NCBI RefSeq assembly: GCF_017569205.1
Contig: NZ_CP071870.1
Coordinates: forward strand, 930,001-994,000
Direction of reading: 5' to 3'
DNA length: 64,000 bases
Source of the DNA: Propioniciclava sp. MC1595
GTDB taxonomy: Bacteria; Actinomycetota; Actinomycetes; Propionibacteriales; Propionibacteriaceae
A program made the translations under genes and the position numbers. The notes below the pieces were generated by a model, which saw only the letters and a program-made list of their open reading frames with translations, made no database searches and was not told the origin of the DNA. How positions within the stretch are numbered: position 1 is the stretch's first letter; each line of letters opens with the position of its first letter. Shown one piece after another: positions 49,647 through 58,060 of this stretch.

Positions 49647-51079
49647 GCCAGCTCCTTCGCCACGCGCTCGGCGTGCGGGATGACGGCGGCCAGCCCCGTG
49701 CCCGCGAACCACGCGCCGGTGATCGCCAGGCCGGGGGTGCCGGCGAGGCGCTCGGTCAGGTCGGCGACGCGCACCCGGTGGGCCGGGGTCTGGGGCGGGA
49801 GCGAGTTCGGGAAGTGGATGACCGCGTGCCCGACCACCTGCTCCTCGGCCAGCGGCACGCCGAGCAGGACGCCGGCGTCGGCGAGCGCCCCGGCGAGCGT
49901 CGGCTCGGGGGTCGGGACGCCCGCGCGGCCGTAGGAGACCCGCAGCACGTGCTTGCCGGTCCCGGCCACCACGCCGGGCCACTTGATGGAGTAGTGCGTG
50001 ATCGCCTTGCAGGCGACGCGGCGGTCGGCGCCCTCGGTGTCGGGGGTGACCAGGAGTCCCGAACCGCGGGGGCCGGCGTCCAGTTCGGGGGCGTCCAGCA
50101 CGATGCAGACCTGCGCGAGGTCGGCGCCGCGGGGGAGCTGCCAGTCGCCGACCTCCAGCTCGGGCACCGTGCGCAGCAGGTCGAGTGCGGCGCGTCCGTC
50201 GAGTGCGACGACCAGCCGGTCGGTGGTGACGACCTGGGGCTCGCCCACCGGGATGGGCGGGTCGGCGGGGTCGGGCGCCCGCCCGGCCTCGTGGTGGGTG
50301 ACGGCCCAGCGCTCGCCGTCGCGCGCGATCGCCGTGACGACCCGGCGGCCGGCGACGGTGCCACCCAGCTCGCCGATGCGGGCCACCAGCGCGCGGGGCA
50401 GCGTGAACAGGCCGCCGGACGCCGAGCTGACCACGCCTCCGGCCGGGGCCGAGGCGCGCAGGGCGGCGGCGGCGCGCACGAGCGACCCCTCGCTGGCCAG
50501 CGCCCGGCGCAGGCCGGGGGAGACGACGTCGACCGAGAGCTCGGACGGGTGCGCCGAGTGGACGCCGCCCGCGATCGGGTCGACGAGCCGGGTGAGCACC
50601 TCCTCGCCGAGCCGGGCGACCACGAGCGAGGCCAGGTCGGCGGCGTCCGCGCCGGCCTCGGGGCCCATGGTGAGGTCCTCGCGCGCCCGGGCGAGGCCCT
50701 CGGGGGAGAGCAGGTCGACCACGATCGGGTCGTCGAGGTCGGTAGGGATGCCCAACACGCCGTGCGGGATGCGGAACGCGAAGCCGCCGTCGCGGTGCGA
50801 CCACAGCCATGAGTTGCCCGACGGGTCGACGACGTCGAGCCCGAGCTCGCGGCACAGCTCGGCGGTGGCGACCGACCGCTTGGCGAACGACTCCGCGCCG
50901 AGGTCGACCCAGACGCCGCCGATCGGGGCGCCGAAGATGAGCCCGCCGCACGTGCCGCGGGACTCCAGCAGCAGCGGCGCGAGGCCGAGCTTGGCGAACG
51001 TGTGGGCGGCTTGCAGGCCGCCGATACCGCCGCCGACGACGACGGCGGGGACGTGCTGGGTCGCGCGGGAGAGGGTCAT
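49643..51079 (-). CDS. hemY: Coproporphyrinogen III oxidase (HemY/CgoX type)
   Basis: This 478-residue FAD protein has the dinucleotide fold VVVGGGIGGLQAAHTFAKLG and GGVWVDLGAESFAKRS at the N-terminus and GLAITGAWFAGTGLAAVIPHAE at the C-terminus. In Gram-positive bacteria with ChdC this enzyme oxidises coproporphyrinogen III to coproporphyrin III. The downstream hemH and chdC on the other strand support that branch rather than the protoporphyrin branch. It is coupled by 4-nt overlaps to hemE and hemCD. Confidence 0.93.
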   Translation of the reverse strand: MTLSRATQHVPAVVVGGGIGGLQAAHTFAKLGLAPLLLESRGTCGGLIFGAPIGGVWVDLGAESFAKRSVATAELCRELGLDVVDPSGNSWLWSHRDGGFAFRIPHGVLGIPTDLDDPIVVDLLSPEGLARAREDLTMGPEAGADAADLASLVVARLGEEVLTRLVDPIAGGVHSAHPSELSVDVVSPGLRRALASEGSLVRAAAALRASAPAGGVVSSASGGLFTLPRALVARIGELGGTVAGRRVVTAIARDGERWAVTHHEAGRAPDPADPPIPVGEPQVVTTDRLVVALDGRAALDLLRTVPELEVGDWQLPRGADLAQVCIVLDAPELDAGPRGSGLLVTPDTEGADRRVACKAITHYSIKWPGVVAGTGKHVLRVSYGRAGVPTPEPTLAGALADAGVLLGVPLAEEQVVGHAVIHFPNSLPPQTPAHRVRVADLTERLAGTPGLAITGAWFAGTGLAAVIPHAERVAKELA

Positions 51080-52119
51080 GAGGTGTGCACCAGGTCGACG
51101 AGGCGGGTGAGGATCTCGGGGTCGGTCTCGGGCGGGACGCCGTGGCCGAGGTTCACGACGTGCCCCGGGGCGGCGGTGCCGCGGCGGATCACGTCGAGCG
51201 CGTGGGGCTCGAGGGCCTCCCACCCGGCGAGCAGCCGGGCCGGGTCGATGTTGCCCTGCAGCGGGACGCCGGGCAAGCGGGCCGCCGCCTCGTCCAGCGG
51301 GGTGCGGTAGTCGACGCCGACGGCGTCCGCGCCCTGGGCCATCTGCTCGAGCAGGTGGCCGGTGCCCGTGCCGAAGTGGAGGCGCGGCACGCGACCCTCC
51401 ACGGCGGCCAACGCGCGCTGCGACCACGGGGCGACGCGCTCGGTGTAGTCGGGCAGGCGCAGCGAGCCGGCCCACGAGTCGAACAGCTGGACGGCCGAGG
51501 CGCCGGCGTCCACCTGCACCGTGAGGAAGGCGCCGGACAGGTCGGCGCACCAGGCCATCAGGGCGTCCCACGACTCGGGGTCGGACAGCATCATCGAGCG
51601 GGCGGCGAGGTGGTCGCGGCTGGGGCGTCCCTCGACGAGGTAGGCCGCGAGGGTGAAGGGGGCACCGGCGAAGCCGATCAGCGGCGTCCAGCTCGCGTCG
51701 CCGGACGGCGTGGTGGCGAGCTCGGCGCGGATCCGCTCGATCGCGGCGGTGATCATGCTCGTGTCGCCCAGCTCGTGGGCCACCAACTTCCGTACGTCGG
51801 ACGCCGTGCGCACCGGCTCGGCGACCACCGGCCCCACGCCGGCGACGATGTCGACGTCGACGCCGGCCAGCGTCAGCGGGACCATGATGTCGCTGAAGAA
51901 GATGGCCGCGTCGACCTTGTGGCGGCGCACCGGCTGCAGGGTGATCTCGGCGGCCAGGTCGGGCATGAGGCAGGACTCGATCATCCCCGTCCCGCGGCGC
52001 ACCTCGCGGTACTCGGGCAGCGACCGACCGGCCTGGCGCATGAACCAGACGGGCTTGGTCGCGGGGTGCTTCCCGGCCAGGGCCTGGAGCAGCGGGGGAG
52101 TCACGTCAACGGGAGTCAC
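51076..52119 (-). CDS. hemE: Uroporphyrinogen decarboxylase
   Basis: This 347-residue enzyme removes four carboxyls to give coproporphyrinogen III. KPVWFMRQAGRSLPEYREVR holds the conserved Arg pair and IIFFSDIMVPLT-like AAIFFSDIMVPLTLAGVDVD the catalytic Asp region. GTG 52119 is chosen since TACGAT lies 7 nt upstream; the ATG at 52140 adds seven residues. It is the first gene of the leftward hem operon and divergent from hemA. Confidence 0.94.
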   Translation of the reverse strand: MTPVDVTPPLLQALAGKHPATKPVWFMRQAGRSLPEYREVRRGTGMIESCLMPDLAAEITLQPVRRHKVDAAIFFSDIMVPLTLAGVDVDIVAGVGPVVAEPVRTASDVRKLVAHELGDTSMITAAIERIRAELATTPSGDASWTPLIGFAGAPFTLAAYLVEGRPSRDHLAARSMMLSDPESWDALMAWCADLSGAFLTVQVDAGASAVQLFDSWAGSLRLPDYTERVAPWSQRALAAVEGRVPRLHFGTGTGHLLEQMAQGADAVGVDYRTPLDEAAARLPGVPLQGNIDPARLLAGWEALEPHALDVIRRGTAAPGHVVNLGHGVPPETDPEILTRLVDLVHTS

Positions 52120-52170
52120 GCGACCGATCGTAGGCCACATCCCGCGCCGGACGCGGCGTGCTCCAGCTCT

Positions 52171-52223
52171 GCCCGATGGGGCCTCGTCTCGTCAGGCCCG
52201 ATTGGATGCTGGTGCCGCCCGAT
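52171..52223. promoter_or_regulatory. Three GCCCGAT direct repeats in the hemE-hemA divergent promoter
   Basis: GCCCGAT occurs at 52171-52177, 52196-52202 and 52217-52223, spaced 25 and 21 bp, in the 121-bp region between hemE and hemA. The last copy ends 17 bp before the hemA ATG. They may be binding sites for a heme-responsive regulator; no protein can be named. Confidence 0.4.
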
Positions 52224-52240
52224 GCTTCAATGGAGCGGTC

Positions 52241-53623
52241 ATGGCCCTCCACCTGATCTCGATCCACCACGCCGAGCACGGCCTCGCCGCGGTCGAGTCG
52301 GTGACCCCTGCGGTGCCCGGGCTGGGACGGCGGGTGGTCGAGGGGGCCGAGGGCGTCCACGGTGCCGTGGTGCTGGCCACCTGCAACCGGGTCGAGGTCT
52401 ACGTCGACGCCGACGGCTCCACCCACGAGGTCGCCGACATCGTGCGCGAGTCGCTCGGCACCACCGCCGGGTTCGTGCCCATGACCCTGCGCGAGGACGC
52501 CGCGGCCCTGCAGCACCTCTTCGACGTGGGCGCCGGTCTGGACTCCATGGTCGTGGGCGAGCGCGAGATCGCCGGCCAGCTGCGCCGGGCGCTGCGCGAG
52601 GCCCACGAGGAGGGCATCGCAACCGGCCTCCTCACCGAGACGATCGAGCAGGCGCTGCGCACCTCCCGCAAGGTGTCCCACCTCACCCGGCTGGCCGCCA
52701 CGGGTCGCTCCGTGGTGTCGGTCGGCCTCGACCTGCTGGGCCGCGACTGGGCCTCCACGCGCGTGCTGCTCATCGGCACCGGCGCCTACGCGGGCGCGGT
52801 CGTCGCCGACCTGCGCGAGCGCGGGTTCGCCGACCTCGCGGTGCACTCCGGTTCGGGTCGTGCCGCCAACTTCGTGGCCTCGCACCCCGGGACCCGCGAC
52901 GCCGGCCCCGACCTCGTCGCCGCCGTCGCCGACGCCGACGTGGTCGTGACCTGCCGCGGTCTGGGCGCCCCGATCCTCGGTCGCGACGACCTGGCCGCCG
53001 TGATGGAGCGCCGCGAGGGCGCCGACATCGCCCTTGTCGACCTCGCGATCGCCCGCGACATCGACCAGGCGGTGGTCACCGTCCCCGGCGTGCTGCTGCT
53101 CGACCTGCCCACCATCCAGCGCCACGTGCCCGACGCCTCGCACCGCGAGGCCGCCCGGGCGCGCGTGCTCGTCGACGAGGGCGTCCGCGACCTGGTCGGG
53201 CGCCTGCGCGGGCGCGAGATGGACCCGGTCGTCGTCGCCCTGCGCGACACGGTCAACGAGATGGTGGCCGACGAGGTCGCCCGCCTGCCGCACGGCCGCC
53301 CGATCACCGGCGAGGAAGCCGCCCACGCGCTGCGCCGCCTGGCCGCCCGGCTCGTGCACGTGCCCAGCGTCCGCGCCCGCAAGGCCGCCACCGAGGGCCG
53401 CTCCGACGAGTACCTGAACGCGCTCAACGAGCTGTGGGGCCTCGAGACGCGCAAGCGGCCCGTGCTGCGCAACCTCGAGCTCGAGGCGTCCGACCAGCAC
53501 CTGCTGGACCAGGACGAGCAGGCCGCGATCGTGCCGCCCGACTCGCTCGACTGCGACACCTGCCCGATCACCGGGCTCCGCCTGTCCGACCTGGGTGAGC
53601 CCCGCCGACTGGAGGCCCTGTGA
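52241..53623 (+). CDS. hemA: Glutamyl-tRNA reductase with Cys-Pro tail
   Basis: This 460-residue enzyme reduces Glu-tRNA to glutamate semialdehyde, the committed step of the pathway. The thioester Cys is C48 (VVLATCNRVEVY). GEREIAGQLRRALREAHEEG and LIGTGAYAGAVVADL (NADPH) are conserved, and the dimer helices lie at about 320-420. The last 24 residues contain DCDTCPITG, where C441-P442 is a possible heme regulatory motif for feedback. It overlaps hemH by 4 nt. Confidence 0.95.
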   Translation: MALHLISIHHAEHGLAAVESVTPAVPGLGRRVVEGAEGVHGAVVLATCNRVEVYVDADGSTHEVADIVRESLGTTAGFVPMTLREDAAALQHLFDVGAGLDSMVVGEREIAGQLRRALREAHEEGIATGLLTETIEQALRTSRKVSHLTRLAATGRSVVSVGLDLLGRDWASTRVLLIGTGAYAGAVVADLRERGFADLAVHSGSGRAANFVASHPGTRDAGPDLVAAVADADVVVTCRGLGAPILGRDDLAAVMERREGADIALVDLAIARDIDQAVVTVPGVLLLDLPTIQRHVPDASHREAARARVLVDEGVRDLVGRLRGREMDPVVVALRDTVNEMVADEVARLPHGRPITGEEAAHALRRLAARLVHVPSVRARKAATEGRSDEYLNALNELWGLETRKRPVLRNLELEASDQHLLDQDEQAAIVPPDSLDCDTCPITGLRLSDLGEPRRLEAL

Positions 53624-54645
53624 CCTTCCCCTTCGACGCCGTCCTCGTGCTCTCCTACGGCGGCCCCCGCCAGCCCGAGGACGTGCTGCCGTTCATGCGC
53701 AACGCCACCCGCGGGCGCGGCATCCCCGACGAACGGCTGCTCGAGGTGTCGGAGCACTACCTGATGTTCGGCGGCGCGTCGCCCATCAACGAGCGCAACG
53801 ACGAGCTCATGGACGCCCTGCGCGCCGAGCTGTCGCGCCGCGGGGTCGACGTGCCGGTCGTCATCGGCAACCGCAACTGGGACCCGTACGTCACCGATGC
53901 GCTGGCGCAGCTGGCCGCGGGCGGTGCCCGCCGGGTCGTCGTGCTGGCCACCTCGGCGTACGCGTCGTACTCGAGCTGCCGGCAGTACCGGGAGGACCTC
54001 GCCGCGGCGCTGGCCGACACCGGCCTGGAGTTCGACCTGGTCAAGGTCGGCCCGTTCGCCGAGACCGACGGCTTCGTGGCCGCGAACGCCGACGCGGTGC
54101 GGGACGCCCTCGCGGAGCTGCCCGGCGCGCGCGTGCTGTTCGTGTCGCACTCGATCCCGACCGCGATGGACGCCGCCTCCGGCCCCGGCGGCGACAACAC
54201 CTACTCCGCCCAGCACCGCCGGGTGGCGCAGGCCGTGGCGTCCGAGGTCGGGCTGGCCGACGACGCCTGGGAGATGGCGTGGTGCAGCCGCTCGGGCGCG
54301 CCGCACATCCCGTGGCTCGAGCCCGACGTCAACGACCGGCTCGCCGAGCTGGCCGCCGACGGCGTCTCGTCGGTGGTGACCGTCCCGTACGGCTTCGTCA
54401 ACGACCACATGGAGGTCGTCTACGACCTCGACACCGAGGCGCGGGCCACGGCGTCCGGCCTCGGGCTGGGGTACGTGCGGGCCGCCACCGTCGGCGTCCA
54501 CCCCGCCTTCATCGGCATGCTGGCCGTCGCCCTGACCGACCCGCAGCCGGGTTCGGTGGGCGGGCTCGCGACCTGCCACGCCACGTGCTGCCTGCTCGGA
54601 CGCCCCGGCGCGCCCGTGCTGCCCACGGCCTGCGCGGCCGACTGA
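53620..54645 (+). CDS. hemH: Coproporphyrin III ferrochelatase
   Basis: This 341-residue enzyme inserts iron into coproporphyrin III. VLVLSYGGPRQPEDVLPFMRN, the conserved His in VLFVSHSIP and VPYGFVNDHMEVVYDLD are typical. C120 (YSSCRQY), C319, C323 and C324 (LATCHATCCLL) fit the [2Fe-2S] cluster of actinobacterial ferrochelatases. The GTG start overlaps the hemA stop, and chdC follows 35 nt later. Confidence 0.94.
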   Translation: MTFPFDAVLVLSYGGPRQPEDVLPFMRNATRGRGIPDERLLEVSEHYLMFGGASPINERNDELMDALRAELSRRGVDVPVVIGNRNWDPYVTDALAQLAAGGARRVVVLATSAYASYSSCRQYREDLAAALADTGLEFDLVKVGPFAETDGFVAANADAVRDALAELPGARVLFVSHSIPTAMDAASGPGGDNTYSAQHRRVAQAVASEVGLADDAWEMAWCSRSGAPHIPWLEPDVNDRLAELAADGVSSVVTVPYGFVNDHMEVVYDLDTEARATASGLGLGYVRAATVGVHPAFIGMLAVALTDPQPGSVGGLATCHATCCLLGRPGAPVLPTACAAD

Positions 54646-54680
54646 CCCTGTTGCGAGATCCCAGCGAACCGGAGAGAACC

Positions 54681-55433
54681 ATGTCCCAGGCACATCACGG
54701 CAAGACCCCCGGCGCCCCGTTCAGCGGGGACCCGCGCGACACCTACGTCGCGCCCGAGGACGTCAACGCCGGCTCCCACTACGTCATGTACTCGGTCTTC
54801 ACCATGGCCGGGCTCATGGCGGGCGAGGCGTCGGACCGCGCCGCCCACGCGGCCGAGACCGTCGCCGCCGTCGAGGCGACGGGGGTGACGATCCGCGGCT
54901 GGTACGACGTCGGCGGCTTCCGCGCGGACGCCGACCTGATGGTCTGGCTGCTGGCCGACGACCCCACGAAGCTGCAGGCGGCCTACCACGCGCTGCGCCG
55001 CTCGACCCTGGGCGAGGTGCTGGAGCCGCGCTGGAGCAGCGTCGGCGTGCACCGCCCGGCCGAGTTCAACAACGCGCACACCCCCGCCTGCTTCTCGGGC
55101 ATCGCGCCGCGGCCGTGGCTGACCGTGTACCCGTTCGTGCGGTCCTACGAGTGGTACTACATGGACGGCTCGAAGCGCTCGCACATGCTGCGCACCCACG
55201 GCATGGCCGCCAAGGAGTTCCCCGACGTGCTCGGCTCGACGACCGCGGCCTTCGCGCTCGGCGACTACGAGTGGCTGCTGGCCTTCGAGGCCGACGAGCT
55301 GCACCGCCTCACCGACGCCATGCGCGCCCAGCGGGCCGTCGAGGCGCGCCTGCACGTGCGCGAGGAGACCCCGTTCTTCACCGGGCCGCGGGTCGAGCTC
55401 GCAGACTGGGTCGAGACCCAGCCCTGTGAGTGA
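54681..55433 (+). CDS. chdC: Coproheme decarboxylase (HemQ)
   Basis: This 250-residue chlorite-dismutase-fold enzyme turns coproheme into heme b with peroxide. YPFVRSYEWYYMD holds the catalytic Tyr 150, and H173 (LRTHGMAAKEFPD) is the expected heme ligand. Its presence next to hemY and hemH shows that the coproporphyrin-dependent pathway operates. A GGAGAGA ribosome site precedes ATG 54681. The 150 bases after the gene hold only a short AACCGCG/CGCGGTT hairpin (55433-55447). Confidence 0.95.
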   Translation: MSQAHHGKTPGAPFSGDPRDTYVAPEDVNAGSHYVMYSVFTMAGLMAGEASDRAAHAAETVAAVEATGVTIRGWYDVGGFRADADLMVWLLADDPTKLQAAYHALRRSTLGEVLEPRWSSVGVHRPAEFNNAHTPACFSGIAPRPWLTVYPFVRSYEWYYMDGSKRSHMLRTHGMAAKEFPDVLGSTTAAFALGDYEWLLAFEADELHRLTDAMRAQRAVEARLHVREETPFFTGPRVELADWVETQPCE

Positions 55434-55584
55434 ACCGCGTCGCGGTTCCGGCTGGGGTGAGCGTCGGGCTGGGAGCGCCTCTCGGCGCGTGGCCGCTCGT
55501 AGCGGCTATGAGTGGAGCCCGGGGCTACCGCAGCCCGACGCCTGTACGAGGATAGGCGCCGCGTCGGCGTGAGCCAAGTGTCGC

Positions 55585-56187
55585 TCAGGTGAGGTCGCCG
55601 CTGCGCCACAGGCGGGCGTTCTCGGCGAGGTCGTGGGCCATGTCCTGCAGCTTCACGGCACGATCCAGCTCACTGCGACCCCGCGCGACCTCCGCCCGAC
55701 CCGACGCCACCACGTGGCAGAACGCGGAGGCCCGCTCCAGCGCGATCGCGAAATCGCCGGTGAACGCCCCGCGCAGGATGGCGTCCGCGACACGCCGCAC
55801 CTCGGCCGGGCCGGGCGGGTCGACGCCGGCGACGGCGTGGTTGGGCTCGGTGAAGCGGACGCCCGCGGCGTACTCGCGCGCCGCCCCGTCCGGGTCCGAC
55901 ACGGTCCACTCGCGAAGCAGGTACAGCCGCCACAGGGCGCCCGGCAGGGTGGCGGCAGGGCGGTGCGACCACAGGTCCGCCAGCGTCGACAGCCCGATCT
56001 CGTCCACGATCGCGACCAGCCGGGCGGTCACGCCCGGGTCCTCTGCCGCGCGCCCCACCCGCAGCAGGGCGGCGGCCGTCTCGTGGGCCGCGTGCAGCTG
56101 CGCGATCGGGTCGGTGCCCTGGCCGAGCGCCTCGAGGGCGTCCGGTGATCGGAGCACGGGCCGGTGCGGCCGCTGGGGGGATGTCAC
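55585..56187 (-). CDS. Conserved hypothetical helical protein
   Basis: This 200-residue, mostly helical protein has no membrane segment or signal. It opens PVLRSPDALEALGQGTDPIAQLHAAHETAAALLR and continues SHRPAATLPGALWRLYLLREW. It has a codon pattern like its neighbours and looks like a real actinobacterial gene, but I do not recognise a family. It lies between the heme cluster and the rhodanese lipoprotein gene, with a 46-nt gap to the latter on the same strand. Confidence 0.6.
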   Translation of the reverse strand: MTSPQRPHRPVLRSPDALEALGQGTDPIAQLHAAHETAAALLRVGRAAEDPGVTARLVAIVDEIGLSTLADLWSHRPAATLPGALWRLYLLREWTVSDPDGAAREYAAGVRFTEPNHAVAGVDPPGPAEVRRVADAILRGAFTGDFAIALERASAFCHVVASGRAEVARGRSELDRAVKLQDMAHDLAENARLWRSGDLT

Positions 56188-56233
56188 CCGACCAGCGTAG
56201 GCGCCCCGGCCAGGAGCCCGTCCTTGGCCTGCC

Positions 56234-56677
56234 TCAGCCGGTCACCACGTCCTTGCCGGCGGCCTGCCAGGCGCCGATGCCACCGCCCAAGTGCCAGGCG
56301 TCGACGAAGCCGAGCTGCCTCATCGCCTCGATCGCGGCTGCCGACCGGTTGCCGGACCGGCAGTAGACGGCGTAGGGGGCGCCGCGGTCCAGGCCGGCGA
56401 CGGCGGCATCGAAGTCCCCGTTGATGTCGGCCGGCACCGCGCCCTCCAGGTGGCCGGCGGCGTACTCGGCCGGCGTCCGCACGTCGAGCACGACGACACC
56501 GGGCGTGTCCAGGGAGGCGGCGAACTCGGCGGCGTTCAGCGTGGCCCCGTAGGCGCGGGAGGCTTCGGCCGACGCCGCGGCCGGGCCGCTCGGCGCGGGC
56601 TCCGACGCGGTGCACGCGGCCCCGGTCAGGGCCACCAGGGCGGCGACGGTGACGGACGCGATGCGGCGGGCGCGCAT
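56234..56677 (-). CDS. Rhodanese-like lipoprotein
   Basis: This 147-residue exported protein starts MRARRIASVTVAALVAL and has a lipobox TGAAC (Cys 22). One rhodanese domain follows (VVLDVRTPAEYAAGHLEGAVPADI) with the active loop VYCRSGNRSAAAI. It would handle sulfane sulfur on the outer face of the membrane. The CstR-type operator 38 bp upstream ties it to the persulfide genes at 40-45 kb. A CGAGGAG ribosome site precedes the ATG. Confidence 0.9.
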   Translation of the reverse strand: MRARRIASVTVAALVALTGAACTASEPAPSGPAAASAEASRAYGATLNAAEFAASLDTPGVVVLDVRTPAEYAAGHLEGAVPADINGDFDAAVAGLDRGAPYAVYCRSGNRSAAAIEAMRQLGFVDAWHLGGGIGAWQAAGKDVVTG

Positions 56678-56714
56678 GGGGACTCCTCGGTTCGGCGAAC
56701 GGCTCGCGCCCATG

Positions 56715-56730
56715 ATACCCCCATGGGTAT
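56715..56730 (-). promoter_or_regulatory. CstR-type operator of the rhodanese lipoprotein gene
   Basis: ATACCCCCATGGGTAT has the same length and ends as the sites at 44633 and 40334. On the minus strand it overlaps TATCAT (56717-56712), the likely -10 of the rhodanese gene. Confidence 0.8.
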
Positions 56731-56735
56731 ACGGA

Positions 56736-58013
56736 TCAGATCAGGAAGCGGTAGAACGGGCTGTCGGGGTCGACCGGTTCGGCGCGGATCGGGCTGCGGT
56801 CGAGCCGGTGCATGAGGTCGGGCAGCGACGTCGGGTCGCCGAGCTCGATACCGACCAGGGCGGGCCCCATCTCGCGGTTGCTCCGCTTGACGTACTCGAA
56901 GTGGGTGATGTCGTCCTCGGGGCCGAGCACCTCGTCGAGGAAGCGGCGCAGGGCGCCCGGCTCCTGCGGGAAGTTCACCAGGAAGTAGTGCTTGCGGCCC
57001 TCGTACACCAGCGACCGCTCGACGATCTCGGCGTACCGGGAGACGTCGTTGTTGCCGCCGGTGACGACCACGACGACGACCTCGCCGGGGTTGGCCTTCA
57101 CCTGGCGCAGCGCGGCCGTGCCGAGGGCGCCCGCCGGCTCGGCGATGATGCCCTCGGTCTGGTACAGCTCGAGCATCTCGGAGCAGATCGCGCCCTCGGG
57201 CACCGACACCATGTGCGGGTGCAGCTGGGCGGCGATGCCGTAGGTGATGTCGCCGGCGCGGCGCACGGCGGCCCCGTCGACGAACGTGTCGATCCGGGCC
57301 AAGGTGGTCGGACGCCCCGCGTCCAGGGCCGCCGCCATCGAGGCCGCCCCGGTGGGCTCGACGGCCAGCACCTGGGTCGCGGGGGAGTAGGCGTTCAGCC
57401 ACACCAGGCAGCCGGCCAGCAGCCCGCCGCCGCCGACGGGGATGATCATGCGGTCGGGCTCTCGACCCAGCTGTTCCACGACCTCCTTGGCCACCGTGCC
57501 CTGACCCGCGATGGTGCGGGTGTCGTCGAAGGCGGCCACCACGACGGCGCCGGTCTCCTCGGCGGCCGCCTTGGCGGCGGCGGAGGCCTCGTCGTAGGAG
57601 TCGCCCACGACGACCAGCTCGACGAACTCGCGGCCGAAGTGGCGCATGCGGTCGCGCTTCTGGCGCGGCGTGGTGGACGGGACGAAGATGCGACCCTTGA
57701 TGCCGAGCGCAGCGCACGCCATCGCCACACCCTGCCCGTGGTTGCCGGCCGAGGCGGCGATGACCCCGGCCTGCCGCTCCTCCTCGGACAGTTGGGCGAT
57801 GAAGTTGTAGGCGCCCCGGATCTTGTACGACCGCACGGGCTGCAGGTCCTCGCGCTTGAGCCACACCTCCGCCCCGGTCGCCGCCGACAGCCGCTCGGCG
57901 TACTGCAGGGGGGTGTCGTTGATGACCCCGGCCAGACGGGAGGCCGCGGCGTCCACGTCGGACGCCGTCACCGGCAGCGGGCCGCGGATCGCGTCAACAG
58001 GAAGGTGGCTCAC
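56736..58013 (-). CDS. ilvA: Threonine deaminase, single-ACT form
   Basis: This 425-residue PLP enzyme makes 2-oxobutanoate from threonine for isoleucine synthesis. K64 in PVRSYKIRGAYNF binds PLP, IPVGGGGLLAGCLVWL is the phosphate loop, and SAGNHGQGVAMA is conserved. One ACT-like regulatory domain (KHYFLVNFPQEPGALRRFLDEVLG) ends the protein, as in the Corynebacterium/Bacillus form, so feedback by isoleucine is likely. Confidence 0.94.
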   Translation of the reverse strand: MSHLPVDAIRGPLPVTASDVDAAASRLAGVINDTPLQYAERLSAATGAEVWLKREDLQPVRSYKIRGAYNFIAQLSEEERQAGVIAASAGNHGQGVAMACAALGIKGRIFVPSTTPRQKRDRMRHFGREFVELVVVGDSYDEASAAAKAAAEETGAVVVAAFDDTRTIAGQGTVAKEVVEQLGREPDRMIIPVGGGGLLAGCLVWLNAYSPATQVLAVEPTGAASMAAALDAGRPTTLARIDTFVDGAAVRRAGDITYGIAAQLHPHMVSVPEGAICSEMLELYQTEGIIAEPAGALGTAALRQVKANPGEVVVVVVTGGNNDVSRYAEIVERSLVYEGRKHYFLVNFPQEPGALRRFLDEVLGPEDDITHFEYVKRSNREMGPALVGIELGDPTSLPDLMHRLDRSPIRAEPVDPDSPFYRFLI

Positions 58014-58060
58014 CCGGACATTGTGCCCCCGTCACCTCGCCGGGGCCGGAGGCGTCCCAC

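Noticed and set aside
55434-55584. Small RNA or strong terminator after chdC
   Set aside because: Only short, interrupted hairpins are present and no promoter-like signal is clear.
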